NCBI GenBank assembly: GCA_022425625.1
Contig: JAKMFD010000006.1
Coordinates: 1-34,454, forward strand
Direction: 5' to 3'
Length of the DNA: 34,454 nt
DNA from: Crocinitomicaceae bacterium
GTDB taxonomy: Bacteria; Bacteroidota; Bacteroidia; Flavobacteriales_D; Crocinitomicaceae
Position numbers and translations under genes: made by a program. Positions 9,193 to 19,483 of this stretch are shown in pieces; the first letter of the stretch is position 1, and every line of letters begins with the position of its first letter. The notes under the pieces are model-generated. The model saw nothing but the letters and a program-made list of their open reading frames with translations. It did not search any database and was not told the origin of the DNA.

Positions 9193-10692
9193 TTAAAATT
9201 CATTTTTTGACCAATACTTTAATGCATTTATTGCATTATGCCAGCCATCAATATGATGTTTTGTTTTTTTAATGTCATCGTTTGGCTTAAAATATCGATC
9301 AACTTCCCACATAGCTTGAATTTCTTCAACACTTTGCCAAAAGCCAATTGCCAAACCTGCAAAAAAGGCAGCGCCCATCGCAGTGGTTTCAATAATTTTA
9401 GGTCTTACAGTCACAGTGTTCAAAACATTGGCCTGAAATTGCATCAGCATCTCGTTTACTGCAGCTCCTCCATCTACCCGCAATTCTTCAATATGAATTC
9501 CTGAGTCTGCTTCCATCGCTCTTAAAACGTCCATGACTTGATAAGCAATTGACTCCAAAGCTGCACGAGCTATATGAGCATCTGAACTTCCTCTTGTCAA
9601 TCCAAAAAAAGCTCCTCGTGCATCTTGGTTCCAATGTGGTGCACCTAAGCCTACAAATGCTGGTACAAAATAAACTCCATCAGAGCTATCAACAGAGTTT
9701 GCAAGTTTCTCGACTTCAGTAGATGTTTTGATAATTTTAAGGCTATCACGTAGCCATTGTACAACTGCGCCTCCCGTGAAAACACTACCTTCTAGGGCAT
9801 AACTAGTTTTATCATTAATTTTCCAAGCTACTGTGGTTAATAAATTATTTTTTGATGCAATAGGTTTTTCTCCAATGTTCATCAACATAAAACAACCCGT
9901 TCCATAGGTGTTTTTCACCATTCCTGGCTCAGTACACATTTGCCCAAACAGTGCTGCCTGCTGATCACCAGCAATACCTGAAATGGGCAAACTAATTTCG
10001 AATAAATCTTTATGGGTGTAGCCATAGACTTCGCTTGATTGCTTAACCTCAGGCAACATACTTTTAGGTATGGTAAAAAGCTCTAAAAGCACATCGTCCC
10101 ATTTCATGGTATGGATGTTAAACAATAGAGTTCTAGATGCATTAGAAACATCTGTAATATGATGTTTTTTCTCACTCAGATTCCAAACGAGCCAAGTGTC
10201 AATAGTTCCAAATAAAAGATCTCCTTTATTTGCTCCTTCCCTAGCATTTGCCACATTGTCTAAAATCCATTTAATTTTAGTCGCTGAAAAATACGCATCA
10301 ACATACAATCCTGTTTTTTCAAAAATCATTTCACCATAAGGAGATTCTTTCAATTCATTACAATAACCAGATGTTCGCTTGTCTTGCCAGACTACAGCGT
10401 TGTATACGGGTTTTCCTGTATTTCTATCCCAAACGACAACGGTTTCTCTTTGGTTTGCAATTCCAATTGCTGCGATATTGGAAGGTTTTAACCTCGTTTT
10501 CATTATCGCTTCCAGAATAACATCATATTGACTTGACCAAATCTCTTGAGGATCATGCTCAACCCATCCAGGTTTTGGGAATATTTGTGTAAACTCTTTT
10601 TGAGCAGTTGAAACACAAGTACCCATTTTATCTACAATAATTGCTCTTGAACTAGTTGTTCCTTGATCTAGTGTTAAGATGAACTTATCCAT
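9193..10692 (-). CDS. glpK: Glycerol kinase
   Basis: [21 protein letters not shown]..., [55 protein letters not shown]. Confidence 0.96.
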   Translation of the reverse strand: MDKFILTLDQGTTSSRAIIVDKMGTCVSTAQKEFTQIFPKPGWVEHDPQEIWSSQYDVILEAIMKTRLKPSNIAAIGIANQRETVVVWDRNTGKPVYNAVVWQDKRTSGYCNELKESPYGEMIFEKTGLYVDAYFSATKIKWILDNVANAREGANKGDLLFGTIDTWLVWNLSEKKHHITDVSNASRTLLFNIHTMKWDDVLLELFTIPKSMLPEVKQSSEVYGYTHKDLFEISLPISGIAGDQQAALFGQMCTEPGMVKNTYGTGCFMLMNIGEKPIASKNNLLTTVAWKINDKTSYALEGSVFTGGAVVQWLRDSLKIIKTSTEVEKLANSVDSSDGVYFVPAFVGLGAPHWNQDARGAFFGLTRGSSDAHIARAALESIAYQVMDVLRAMEADSGIHIEELRVDGGAAVNEMLMQFQANVLNTVTVRPKIIETTAMGAAFFAGLAIGFWQSVEEIQAMWEVDRYFKPNDDIKKTKHHIDGWHNAINALKYWSKNEF

Positions 10693-10708
10693 AGTACAAT
10701 GACTGATA

Positions 10709-12286
10709 TTACCTTTTACTGGGGTTTAAAATATAATTATTAGCTAATTCTGAAAAAACTTTAATTTGCTTTTCAACCCAATTATCATCTTTCCTTAACT
10801 CTTTAGCTAACAACTTGGCAACAACTGGTGCGGCAGCTACCGAAGCCTGAGCATTTAAAAAAAGAGCCCTTGTTCTTCTAGCCAAAACATCTTCAACAGT
10901 CCTCGCAAATTCGTTTCTAATCGACCAGACAACTTCTGCTTTGGTATAATCAAGGGTAGGGTGTATTTTTTCAGAATATTCAGGGTGCTCCATTGAAAGT
11001 TTTTTAATGTGCTCAAAATCTGAACCATAAATACTCTGGGGCAGATCAACTGGTCTAGCGCCATGAATCATAATATTAGCTGTTAAACATTTTTTTTCTT
11101 CCAACATCCCAAGTAAAATAACTTCATCTATTGATTCTTCAGCCATTTTTCTAAATGTTGTCCATTTACCACCAGTAATAGAAATTAAGTTTGAATCAGA
11201 AACAAGGATTTTGTGACCTCTAGATATCTCTTTTGTTTTTTTGCGGTTATTCTTACGAATTGCAAGTGGTCTTAACCCTACAAAAACACTTAAAATATCG
11301 CTTCTTAGCACTTGTTTATTCAAGTAACTATTTAAGGTTGAAAGTATAAAACTAATTTCATCGTCTAGAGCCATGGGCTCGTATTCACATTTTTTAACTG
11401 GTGTGTCTGTAGTGCCAACAACGACTTTTCCTTTCCAAGGAATGACAAAAAGCACGCGTCCATCAATGGTTTTTGGAATCATGATTGCATCTTTACTTGA
11501 CAAAAAAGTATTTTCTAAAACAATATGAACGCCTTGACTAGGTTGAATAATTTTTTGTGCAAAGGGATTATCCATTCTAATAATCTTATTGGTAAAAACA
11601 CCTGTTGCGTTTATGACAACATTTGCATTAAGTTCATAGGAAATATTTGTTTCACAATCAATTGCCTTAACTCCACAAACTTTTGCAGCATCATTTTTTA
11701 ATATTTTATCTATCATAAAATGATTCAAAACGGTAGCGCCATAATCTACACAGCTTTGAGCAAGATTGACTGCCATTCTTGAATCATCAAATTGACCATC
11801 ATAATAAACTATTCCTCCCAATAGCTTGTCACATGACAAGGTTTTTAGTCTAAATGAAGCTTCCTCCTTGTTAATGAAGTATGATTTACCAACACTTCGT
11901 TTTCCAGCCAATAAGTCATATAACTTTAATCCTATCAAATATTTATACTTGCTTAACAAACTAAAACATGGAATAATAAAGGATTGGACCTTTGTTAAGT
12001 GGGGTGCATTTTTTAGCAGCAAATCTCGTTCTAACAAAGCCTCTTTAACAAGGCTTATATTCCCTTGTGCCAAATACCTTACTCCACCGTGAAGAAGCTT
12101 TGTGCTTCGACTCGAAGTTCCTTTTGCAAAATCAACTCCTTCTAGTAGCAATGTATCATACCCTCTTGATGCAGCATCTAATGCAACACCTAATCCTGTA
12201 GCACCTCCTCCAATTATAATAATATCCCATCTTGAGATTTGTTTGAGCTGATTTACTAAGCGTTTTCTATTATATAGGTTTCTCAT
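10709..12286 (-). CDS. glpD: FAD-dependent glycerol-3-phosphate dehydrogenase
   Basis: [64 protein letters not shown]. Confidence 0.95.
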   Translation of the reverse strand: MRNLYNRKRLVNQLKQISRWDIIIIGGGATGLGVALDAASRGYDTLLLEGVDFAKGTSSRSTKLLHGGVRYLAQGNISLVKEALLERDLLLKNAPHLTKVQSFIIPCFSLLSKYKYLIGLKLYDLLAGKRSVGKSYFINKEEASFRLKTLSCDKLLGGIVYYDGQFDDSRMAVNLAQSCVDYGATVLNHFMIDKILKNDAAKVCGVKAIDCETNISYELNANVVINATGVFTNKIIRMDNPFAQKIIQPSQGVHIVLENTFLSSKDAIMIPKTIDGRVLFVIPWKGKVVVGTTDTPVKKCEYEPMALDDEISFILSTLNSYLNKQVLRSDILSVFVGLRPLAIRKNNRKKTKEISRGHKILVSDSNLISITGGKWTTFRKMAEESIDEVILLGMLEEKKCLTANIMIHGARPVDLPQSIYGSDFEHIKKLSMEHPEYSEKIHPTLDYTKAEVVWSIRNEFARTVEDVLARRTRALFLNAQASVAAAPVVAKLLAKELRKDDNWVEKQIKVFSELANNYILNPSKR

Positions 12287-12293
12287 TTATATA

Positions 12294-12956
12294 CTAGAAT
12301 TTAGAAGTATTGCGATTATGGTCTTCTAAAAATTTGGATAACCCAGAATCCGTCAGTGGATGATTTAGCAAACCTTCAATAGCAGACAAAGGCCCAGTCA
12401 TAACATCGCTCCCAATTTTTGCACAATTTATCACGTGCATAGTACTGCGAATTGATGCCGCTAAAATTTGAGTTTTGTATCCATAGTTATTATAAATTTT
12501 TCTAATTTCAGCTATTAGACCGAGTCCATCAGCAGAAATGTCATCCAGCCTTGCAAGAAATGGAGACACATAAGTTGCCCCTGCTTTTGCAGCCATTAAT
12601 GCTTGTCCAGAAGAAAAAACCAAAGTAACATTGGTTTTGATTCCCTTGTCTGAAAAGTATTTACAGGCCTTTATTCCTTCTGAAATAACAGGCATTTTAA
12701 TCACAATTTGAGGACTCAAAGCTGCAAGTGCTTCTCCCTCTTTAACCATACCTTCGAAATCTGTAGCAATCACTTCAGCGCTTACGTCACCATTTACTAT
12801 GTCGCATATTTTTTTATAATGGTTGAAAATGTTTTGTTGGCCACGAATTTCTTCTTTTGCCATGAGTGATGGATTTGTTGTTACTCCATCAAGTACTCCC
12901 AAAGATTCTGCTTGTGCAATGTCTTCGAGATTTGCTGTGTCTATAAAAAATTTCAT
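12294..12956 (-). CDS. Transaldolase / fructose-6-phosphate aldolase family (TalC/FSA-type, short)
   Basis: MKFFIDTANLEDI, GVTTNPSLMAKE, TNVTLVFSSGQA, YVSPFLARLDD. Confidence 0.93.
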   Translation of the reverse strand: MKFFIDTANLEDIAQAESLGVLDGVTTNPSLMAKEEIRGQQNIFNHYKKICDIVNGDVSAEVIATDFEGMVKEGEALAALSPQIVIKMPVISEGIKACKYFSDKGIKTNVTLVFSSGQALMAAKAGATYVSPFLARLDDISADGLGLIAEIRKIYNNYGYKTQILAASIRSTMHVINCAKIGSDVMTGPLSAIEGLLNHPLTDSGLSKFLEDHNRNTSKF

Positions 12957-12995
12957 ATTTAATTGGTCTTGGTTGTTATTAGTAATTAAGGATCA

Positions 12996-14132
12996 TTATT
13001 TTGTTTGATTTAAAAACAAAGTGAAAGGATGATTGTAAAATTTTAAAAAATCTAGAACTCCTGGATGTCCTGGGTATGGAACGTGGAAATGGCTTTTATC
13101 AGCGTTTCTCCAAACCATAACATAGCTAATTTGCCTTGTTATTTCGTCATATAATATACTTTTAAGTAATTTGTTAGTATACCAATCTTTTTCATTCATG
13201 ATAGCCTTACCATTATTAGAAAAAGGCCCCGTTTCTGTAAATGCTGCTGGTTTATTTTTTGTATTGGCTATTCCTACAAGAGTTTGTAATTGACTAACCA
13301 TTTCATTAATGCCTCCATAATTCTTCCTTAAACTCCAATAATTATCAAGTCCCAGAATGTCGATGTATTCATCTCCGGGGTACCTAAAAAGATAGTTTAA
13401 ATTGAGTGTCAACCTAGCTGGGGAAAAAGCATAAAGTAAATTATCTACTCCTTTAATTTCTGAAAGATATTCAACAGTAAATCGCCACAACTGGATGTAT
13501 TCTTCATCGGAACAGTTGCTAGCTCCCCACCAAAACCAGTCACCATTGTGCTCATGCCATGGTCTAAAAATAATTGGGATTTTTTCTCCATTTTGATCAA
13601 TAAGCGAATTGAAAAAAAAAGCCAAATGATCTAATTGGGACAAAAATTTAAGGTGGTTTTTTCCTCCAGGCAAAATCGAAGCAACAACATTTTTGGATTT
13701 ATATGGATGGTTTTTCCATAAATAATCACCCCCATAGTAATTTTCAGCATGCCAATCGATGGTATTAAACCCTCCTTTTTCATGAAATAATTCAATTTTA
13801 AATCGAGCAGCCTTAAAGTCTTCTCCACGAGCGATTCTGCAAATTGTGTAATCTGCTCCCCATCCAGCAAGTGCAGGATAGTCACCTGTTATTTTTTTAA
13901 CATCACTTTCATCATTGTCATTATCCCAACCTACTCCATATCCTGTAGCATCTTTCATTCCAAAAAAAATACCTTTGCCCTTGATTTGAAGTAGTTTGTT
14001 ATAAAGAGCTTGTGTTTGATGGCTTCTTTTTTTTACAAATAAGGAATCACTTACAGACGTATTATTAAACTCCTGAATAAAAAAAAGTGAACTAACAATG
14101 TTTAAATACGTCAGTAAAACAAAACAACTCAT
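12996..14132 (-). CDS. GH26 beta-mannanase-like glycoside hydrolase
   Basis: IIFRPWHEHNGDWFWWGA (acid/base) and PAAFTETGPF (nucleophile) are GH26 signatures; N-terminal signal segment. Confidence 0.88.
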   Translation of the reverse strand: MSCFVLLTYLNIVSSLFFIQEFNNTSVSDSLFVKKRSHQTQALYNKLLQIKGKGIFFGMKDATGYGVGWDNDNDESDVKKITGDYPALAGWGADYTICRIARGEDFKAARFKIELFHEKGGFNTIDWHAENYYGGDYLWKNHPYKSKNVVASILPGGKNHLKFLSQLDHLAFFFNSLIDQNGEKIPIIFRPWHEHNGDWFWWGASNCSDEEYIQLWRFTVEYLSEIKGVDNLLYAFSPARLTLNLNYLFRYPGDEYIDILGLDNYWSLRKNYGGINEMVSQLQTLVGIANTKNKPAAFTETGPFSNNGKAIMNEKDWYTNKLLKSILYDEITRQISYVMVWRNADKSHFHVPYPGHPGVLDFLKFYNHPFTLFLNQTK

Positions 14133-14143
14133 CAGAAAGTATT

Positions 14144-15478
14144 TTAATTTTTCAAACTATTATAAATAGCTTTTAATTCGTCAACCTTTTTAGGAAACTC
14201 AAGAGCTAAATTTGTTGTCTCACTGACATCAATTTCTAAATTAGATAAAAAGTAAGGACTTTCTAATAGCAGTGTATTCCTATAATTAGAGTCTTTAATA
14301 ACAGGGTTTATTAGTAACTTCCAATTCCCTTTTCGGACTGCTATCTGTTTTTGGTATACCCAGCAGTATTCATCATGCGACGATTTTACTTGATTATCTT
14401 TTAGTATTTCGGTTAAACTTTTACCATCTAAGCCATCCTTATTTAAACTTATCCCACACAACTCCGCGAGTGTAGGCATCCAATCAGCAACAACAGCCAT
14501 TTGACTACGTGTTTGCTTTTGCTTTATGACTTTTGGCCAAGAAATGGCGGCTGGTACGCGAATTCCTCCTTCAAAAAGGCTGCCTTTATGTCCACGATAA
14601 GGTCCTGAGCTTCCGCCGCCGCCATGCGCTCTTTGCTCATTGGAAAATCCATTGTCGCTTTGAAACACAATGATTGTGTTTTCTCTTAGTCCTAATGTTT
14701 CAAGTTTAGATAGTAATCCGCCGATATTGTCATCCATGGTAGATAAAAAAGCAGCATATAAATTTCGCGGGTATTCCACCCCATTAGTGTTGTAAAAATC
14801 TAACCACTCTTTGGTGCCCTGATATGGATAGTGAGGAACATTAAGTGCGTAATACAAAAAAAATGGATTTGATTTATTTGTCTCCAAAAACCTTTTGGCT
14901 TCTTCGAGCATCAAATCGGGGAAAAATTCACCATCACGATATATCTCCTTTCCATTCAAATAAAGGTCATGGTAGTTCGCTCCATTTGCATAATATGAAG
15001 AGTGAGAGAAATTGTCGAACCCGCCATCAAGAGGTCCAAAAGAATAATCAAAACCTTGATTAGTAGGTTGTTTTTCCATAGAGCTACCAAGGTGCCATTT
15101 TCCAATGATGGCGGTACTATACCCAGAATCTTTAAACATTTCTGCCATAGTATATTCTTCACTGGATAACCCTTCATTTTGGTATTGTCGGCTTCTAACC
15201 ACTTCAGTAACACCTGTTTTTCCAGGTCTCTTTCCTGTCAATAAAGAAGCACGGGTCGGAGAGCAAACCGGAGCAGCATAAAATTGGGTGAATTTAATCC
15301 CACTGTCCACAAGCTTATCCATGTTTGGAGTTTGTAAATCTAGAGCGCCATAAGAATTAAGATCAACACTGCCTTGGTCATCAGTTAGAATAACGATAAC
15401 ATTTGGCCTTTGCAAGGCTTTTACACTTAAAATTGAAGTTTGAATTAGCAAGAAAGATAAGAATGTGATTTTTTTCAT
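14144..15478 (-). CDS. S1-family sulfatase (arylsulfatase A-like); likely start MKKITF at 15478 (ORF track 15499)
   Basis: CSPTRASLLTG, NVIVILTDDQGSVD, SDNGFSNEQRAHGGGGSSGPYRGHKGSLFEGGIRVP. Confidence 0.92.
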   Translation of the reverse strand: MKKITFLSFLLIQTSILSVKALQRPNVIVILTDDQGSVDLNSYGALDLQTPNMDKLVDSGIKFTQFYAAPVCSPTRASLLTGKRPGKTGVTEVVRSRQYQNEGLSSEEYTMAEMFKDSGYSTAIIGKWHLGSSMEKQPTNQGFDYSFGPLDGGFDNFSHSSYYANGANYHDLYLNGKEIYRDGEFFPDLMLEEAKRFLETNKSNPFFLYYALNVPHYPYQGTKEWLDFYNTNGVEYPRNLYAAFLSTMDDNIGGLLSKLETLGLRENTIIVFQSDNGFSNEQRAHGGGGSSGPYRGHKGSLFEGGIRVPAAISWPKVIKQKQTRSQMAVVADWMPTLAELCGISLNKDGLDGKSLTEILKDNQVKSSHDEYCWVYQKQIAVRKGNWKLLINPVIKDSNYRNTLLLESPYFLSNLEIDVSETTNLALEFPKKVDELKAIYNSLKN

Positions 15479-15502
15479 ATGAATTATTAATAAAATCATT
15501 TA

Positions 15503-15520
15503 AGCTAACACGGTTTAGCT
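15503..15520. promoter_or_regulatory. Candidate LacI-family operator upstream of sulfatase
   Basis: AGCTAACACGGTTTAGCT: 7/9 palindromic pairs, 25 bp upstream of the likely ATG at 15478. Confidence 0.62.
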
Positions 15521-15579
15521 AATATAATAAAAAATGTCTTAAAATTTAAATTAATTATTCCTCTGTGCTTAAAAGCTAA

Positions 15580-16365
15580 TCAGCTTATAGTTTGTAAATA
15601 CATTAAACTTTTAGGAATTTGAGTTAAGACATTTTGACTTTCGTCCTCAACAAACAAATACTCAATTCGTAATTTAATGGCTTCAGCCACAATTTCTTTC
15701 ACACCCACATCACCAGAGCCCAAAACTACGTTGGTGTCACTATCTACTTGACCAGAATTATTGGATTTGGTTCCAATCTTTCTATCTTTTAAATGTAATA
15801 AAGAAATTTTATCTGAATACTTTTGAAGTAGTAATAAAGGATCTTCACCTCCCATTTTTATCCAAAAAACATCAATTTCAAAAGTAAAATATTTAGCCAT
15901 TTGGACCATATAATCAAAAAGGGTTCCATTCTTATACGGTTGGAACTCATATCCATGCGTATGGTATGCCAAACGCAACCCTTCTTTTTCTAAAAGCTTT
16001 CCAGATTTATTAAAAAAATCAGTTGCTATTTTGATCTTATCAAATTCAATAACATTATAATCATGAGGAATCCAACCTACAATCACATATTTCGATTCAA
16101 AATATTTTGCAGTCTCAATGACTTTATTTGGATTGTATAACAACTCTTCATAGGATACTGCTAAACTTATCAATTCCAACCCGTTTTTGTCAAGCAATTT
16201 TTTTTGAGCCTCCAAAGAAACCCCAGATATCGTGCTTCCTTCTACATATTTAAAGCCCCAATCTCGAACCCTTTTGAATGTTCTTGGAATGTTCTTTATA
16301 AATTGGCTACGAAGACTGTATAATTGAAGTCCTAATTGTGGTCTGAGGGAAAAATTAATTGACAT
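15580..16365 (-). CDS. Sugar phosphate isomerase/epimerase (xylose-isomerase-like TIM barrel)
   Basis: LGLQLYSLRSQF, LRLAYHTHGYEF, FEIDVFWIKMGGEDPLLLLQKY, ISLLHLKD, YLFVEDES. Confidence 0.88.
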   Translation of the reverse strand: MSINFSLRPQLGLQLYSLRSQFIKNIPRTFKRVRDWGFKYVEGSTISGVSLEAQKKLLDKNGLELISLAVSYEELLYNPNKVIETAKYFESKYVIVGWIPHDYNVIEFDKIKIATDFFNKSGKLLEKEGLRLAYHTHGYEFQPYKNGTLFDYMVQMAKYFTFEIDVFWIKMGGEDPLLLLQKYSDKISLLHLKDRKIGTKSNNSGQVDSDTNVVLGSGDVGVKEIVAEAIKLRIEYLFVEDESQNVLTQIPKSLMYLQTIS

Positions 16366-16490
16366 AACTATAGAAAAGTGATACGTTTTTTGGCTAATTA
16401 TAAGTTTTATCCCTTTTTAAATTATTATTTGTGCTAACTCCATTTTCATTTGCAGCCTTTTAAAAGCATAACCTGTTCTAGCAGATCTTT

Positions 16491-17834
16491 TTATTGATTA
16501 ATTCTTTGCCAAGGTATTTTACCAGACTTTCTTATATGTTGAGATAAATCGTAGCGAAGCATCTTAAACATTTTATGATTACTATCCAAAGGGTTCGTTT
16601 CAAATGGATCCGTTGAAATATTAAAAAGTTGCATCGACTCAAAGGGAGTGTTTTGAACTAATTTAAAGTCTCCTTGTCTAGCCGCATAATAACTCAACCC
16701 AGCGTCATCATACCCCGATCTTCTAACAAAAAAGATAGTTCTATTTTTTTGTGCCAAACTCTCATTGTTATGCTGTAATAAATTGATTCCGTCAATTACA
16801 TGATTGATTTCAACGCCAGATAAACCCAATAGAGTTGGATACAGATCCATCGTTATTCCTAATATATCTGTCTCAGAGTTTGTCTTGATTTTATTTTTCC
16901 AAACCAAACATGTAGGGACTTTTATTCCACCTTCATACATATCTGTTTTACTCCCTCTTAATTTTCCATTACTCGCTCCACTTGGAATGTGACCACCATT
17001 ATCGGATGTAAAAACTATTATGGTGTTTTCATACATCCCTCTAGTCTTTAAAGTCTCTATAACCCGCCCGATTTCATGATCTAAATGTTCAACAAGGGCT
17101 ACGTATTTTGCACGCTTTTCAGAGAGGGATTTATCCCTTTTTTTAACTTCACTATACCATTTATTTGGCGGTTGAATAGGATAATGGGGGGCATTGTATG
17201 AAAGAAGCATAAAAAATGGTGATGGTAATTTTGCGTTATCATTAATATACTTAATTGCCCAGTTAGAAAAAACTTCTGTGGCGTGACCATCGGCAGTAAT
17301 CGCTTCATAATTTCTACGCATAAAAGCCTCACCATTTTGCAAATGCTCATAATAATCATCCATCATACCACTTAAAAATCCATGAAAGAATGTAAACCCT
17401 CTTTGGTTAGGCAAGTTTGGGCTTTCAACACCAAGATGCCACTTACCGATAAGAGCTGTGTTATAGCCTTCATTTTTAAGGGTTTTTGGCAACGTTAATT
17501 CATCCTCTTTAAAATAACCCCAACTTTGATCTTTTTTTTTGCGAATAACTCCTGGAACTCCGACCATATCAGGATATTTTCCTGTAAGCAGTGAAGCTCT
17601 AGTGGGGGAGCAAACAGGGCTATTAGAATAAAAGTTTATAAAAACTACGCCTGAATTAAAAAGCGAGTCAATGTTAGGTGTTTTAATATTTTGACCTCTA
17701 TTGAAAGATAAATCTCCGTATCCTAAATCATCAGTCATAATGATGATTATATTGGGCTTGTCTTGTGCCCATATTTCTTGAGAGATAGCTATGGAAAGTA
17801 TTAGTATTAATAAAAGTTTAATTCTATATATCAT
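16491..17834 (-). CDS. S1-family sulfatase
   Basis: CSPTRASLLTG, NIIIIMTDDLGYGDLS, GKWHLG, TSDNGGHIPSGASNGKLRGSKTDMYEGGIKVP. Confidence 0.93.
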   Translation of the reverse strand: MIYRIKLLLILILSIAISQEIWAQDKPNIIIIMTDDLGYGDLSFNRGQNIKTPNIDSLFNSGVVFINFYSNSPVCSPTRASLLTGKYPDMVGVPGVIRKKKDQSWGYFKEDELTLPKTLKNEGYNTALIGKWHLGVESPNLPNQRGFTFFHGFLSGMMDDYYEHLQNGEAFMRRNYEAITADGHATEVFSNWAIKYINDNAKLPSPFFMLLSYNAPHYPIQPPNKWYSEVKKRDKSLSEKRAKYVALVEHLDHEIGRVIETLKTRGMYENTIIVFTSDNGGHIPSGASNGKLRGSKTDMYEGGIKVPTCLVWKNKIKTNSETDILGITMDLYPTLLGLSGVEINHVIDGINLLQHNNESLAQKNRTIFFVRRSGYDDAGLSYYAARQGDFKLVQNTPFESMQLFNISTDPFETNPLDSNHKMFKMLRYDLSQHIRKSGKIPWQRINQ

Positions 17835-17994
17835 CGTTTTTATAATTTCTTTTATGGAACCTTCATTTACTTCCTAATTATCAAATATTCCATCACATAA
17901 CTAATTCCCAATATTACCCTTTTGCCGATGCGTAATCCTTTTATACTAGACTGTGAGACCCTCAATAATTTCGGTTTTGCTTTGAGTTTGTTAT

Positions 17995-19422
17995 TTAATG
18001 ATAACGTTTAGTGATATATACCTTTTCAAGAGGGGTAGCGTTTATTTCAGGAATATATTTTGCCAACTCATTTTTAACATCCTGGTACTTTGGGTTATTT
18101 GCTAAATTTGTAAATTCCATTGGATCCACATCGTGGTTGTACAATTCTTCTTGCACCCCCCCATAACTTATGTAACGCCATTTTTTATTGCGTACAGTAT
18201 GGCGATTAAAACCCATCGTAGTTAATGAAGGAATGTTCCATTCTGTATTCACATCTTTCAAAAGAGGTACCAAACTATTTCCTTCATTTTCAGTATTAAT
18301 TGGAAGTCCAGCTAATTCTGAAAGTGTTGGATATAAGTCTAATAAATTAACAGGACTTGGGCAACGTGATCCAGGTTGTGTAAGGCCAGGTACTTTAATA
18401 ACCAATGGTGTTTTGCAGGCTTCCTCCCACAATGTGTATTTTTTATAACGCATTTTATCTCCTAAATGCCATCCATGATCTCCCAACAATATCACGATGG
18501 TATTTTCTGCATATTTAGTCTTTGCCAATGCATCAAGGATAATTCCTACACAAGCATCTGCATAGTTTATACTGGCCAAATATGCCTTCACAGCTGCCTT
18601 TTGTTTATTATATTTTTTAGCAGCAAAATAATTTTTTGAAGGCTTCGCAGCATAGCTTGGTATATCGTCGTGGTCATTTTCATTAATATATGGAAGAATC
18701 ATTTCCTCCTCATTAAATTTTTCGAAAAACTCTTGCGGAACATTCCAACTTAAATGAGGTCGGTAAATGCCAACTGCCAAAAAGAAAGGCTTATCATAAT
18801 CTTTCTGAAGTTGATCTGCAGCCCACTTAGCATTTAAGTAGTCAGAAGTTTCTTCAAACAGAGCATCTGTAGGTCCCCAGTCAAAATTATCATCAGCCTC
18901 ACCTTCTGGAATTCCATTAGCCATAAAACCAGGTTCTTTTTTTACCTCCCCATAATCACCTACTTCTTTTACCCACTTGTCCCATGAAATTGTATCTGCC
19001 TGTTGACCGTTTGGCTTATGAAATATTTTTCCACGAGCTGTTGAAAAATAACCATGTTTTGAAAACCATTGTGGCAAAGTCGGTGCGTTTTTTAAAATAG
19101 GCGAATCACGTAATTCCATTGCATTTCCATAAACACCAGTTGTTGACGGACGATATCCCGTTAATAATGCAGCCCTTGAGGGGCCACATAATGATGATGC
19201 AGCATAGGTTTTATCAAAAACAACTCCTTGTTGAGCTAATTTATCCATATTTGGGGTTATGGTTTGTGGATGTCCACCACCAAATCCTGTCCAATCGTTT
19301 AAGTCATCTACAGAAATAAAGAGAACGTTATAAGTTTGTTTTTTTTCTTGTTTAGAAGTAATTTTCGATATACAAGATGTCATTAATACAATTACAGTTA
19401 AAAGTAAAAGGTTTGTTTTCAC
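17995..19422 (-). CDS. S1-family sulfatase (iduronate-2-sulfatase-like), lipoprotein
   Basis: CGPSRAALLTG, NVLFISVDDLNDW, LLGDHGWHLGDKMRYKKYTLWEEACKTPL, lipobox TSC. Confidence 0.92.
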   Translation of the reverse strand: MKTNLLLLTVIVLMTSCISKITSKQEKKQTYNVLFISVDDLNDWTGFGGGHPQTITPNMDKLAQQGVVFDKTYAASSLCGPSRAALLTGYRPSTTGVYGNAMELRDSPILKNAPTLPQWFSKHGYFSTARGKIFHKPNGQQADTISWDKWVKEVGDYGEVKKEPGFMANGIPEGEADDNFDWGPTDALFEETSDYLNAKWAADQLQKDYDKPFFLAVGIYRPHLSWNVPQEFFEKFNEEEMILPYINENDHDDIPSYAAKPSKNYFAAKKYNKQKAAVKAYLASINYADACVGIILDALAKTKYAENTIVILLGDHGWHLGDKMRYKKYTLWEEACKTPLVIKVPGLTQPGSRCPSPVNLLDLYPTLSELAGLPINTENEGNSLVPLLKDVNTEWNIPSLTTMGFNRHTVRNKKWRYISYGGVQEELYNHDVDPMEFTNLANNPKYQDVKNELAKYIPEINATPLEKVYITKRYH

Positions 19423-19483
19423 AGTAGTGTGTTTAAATTTCTTAGATGCAATGTGATGTTATTCTGTAATGCCTAAATATTAT

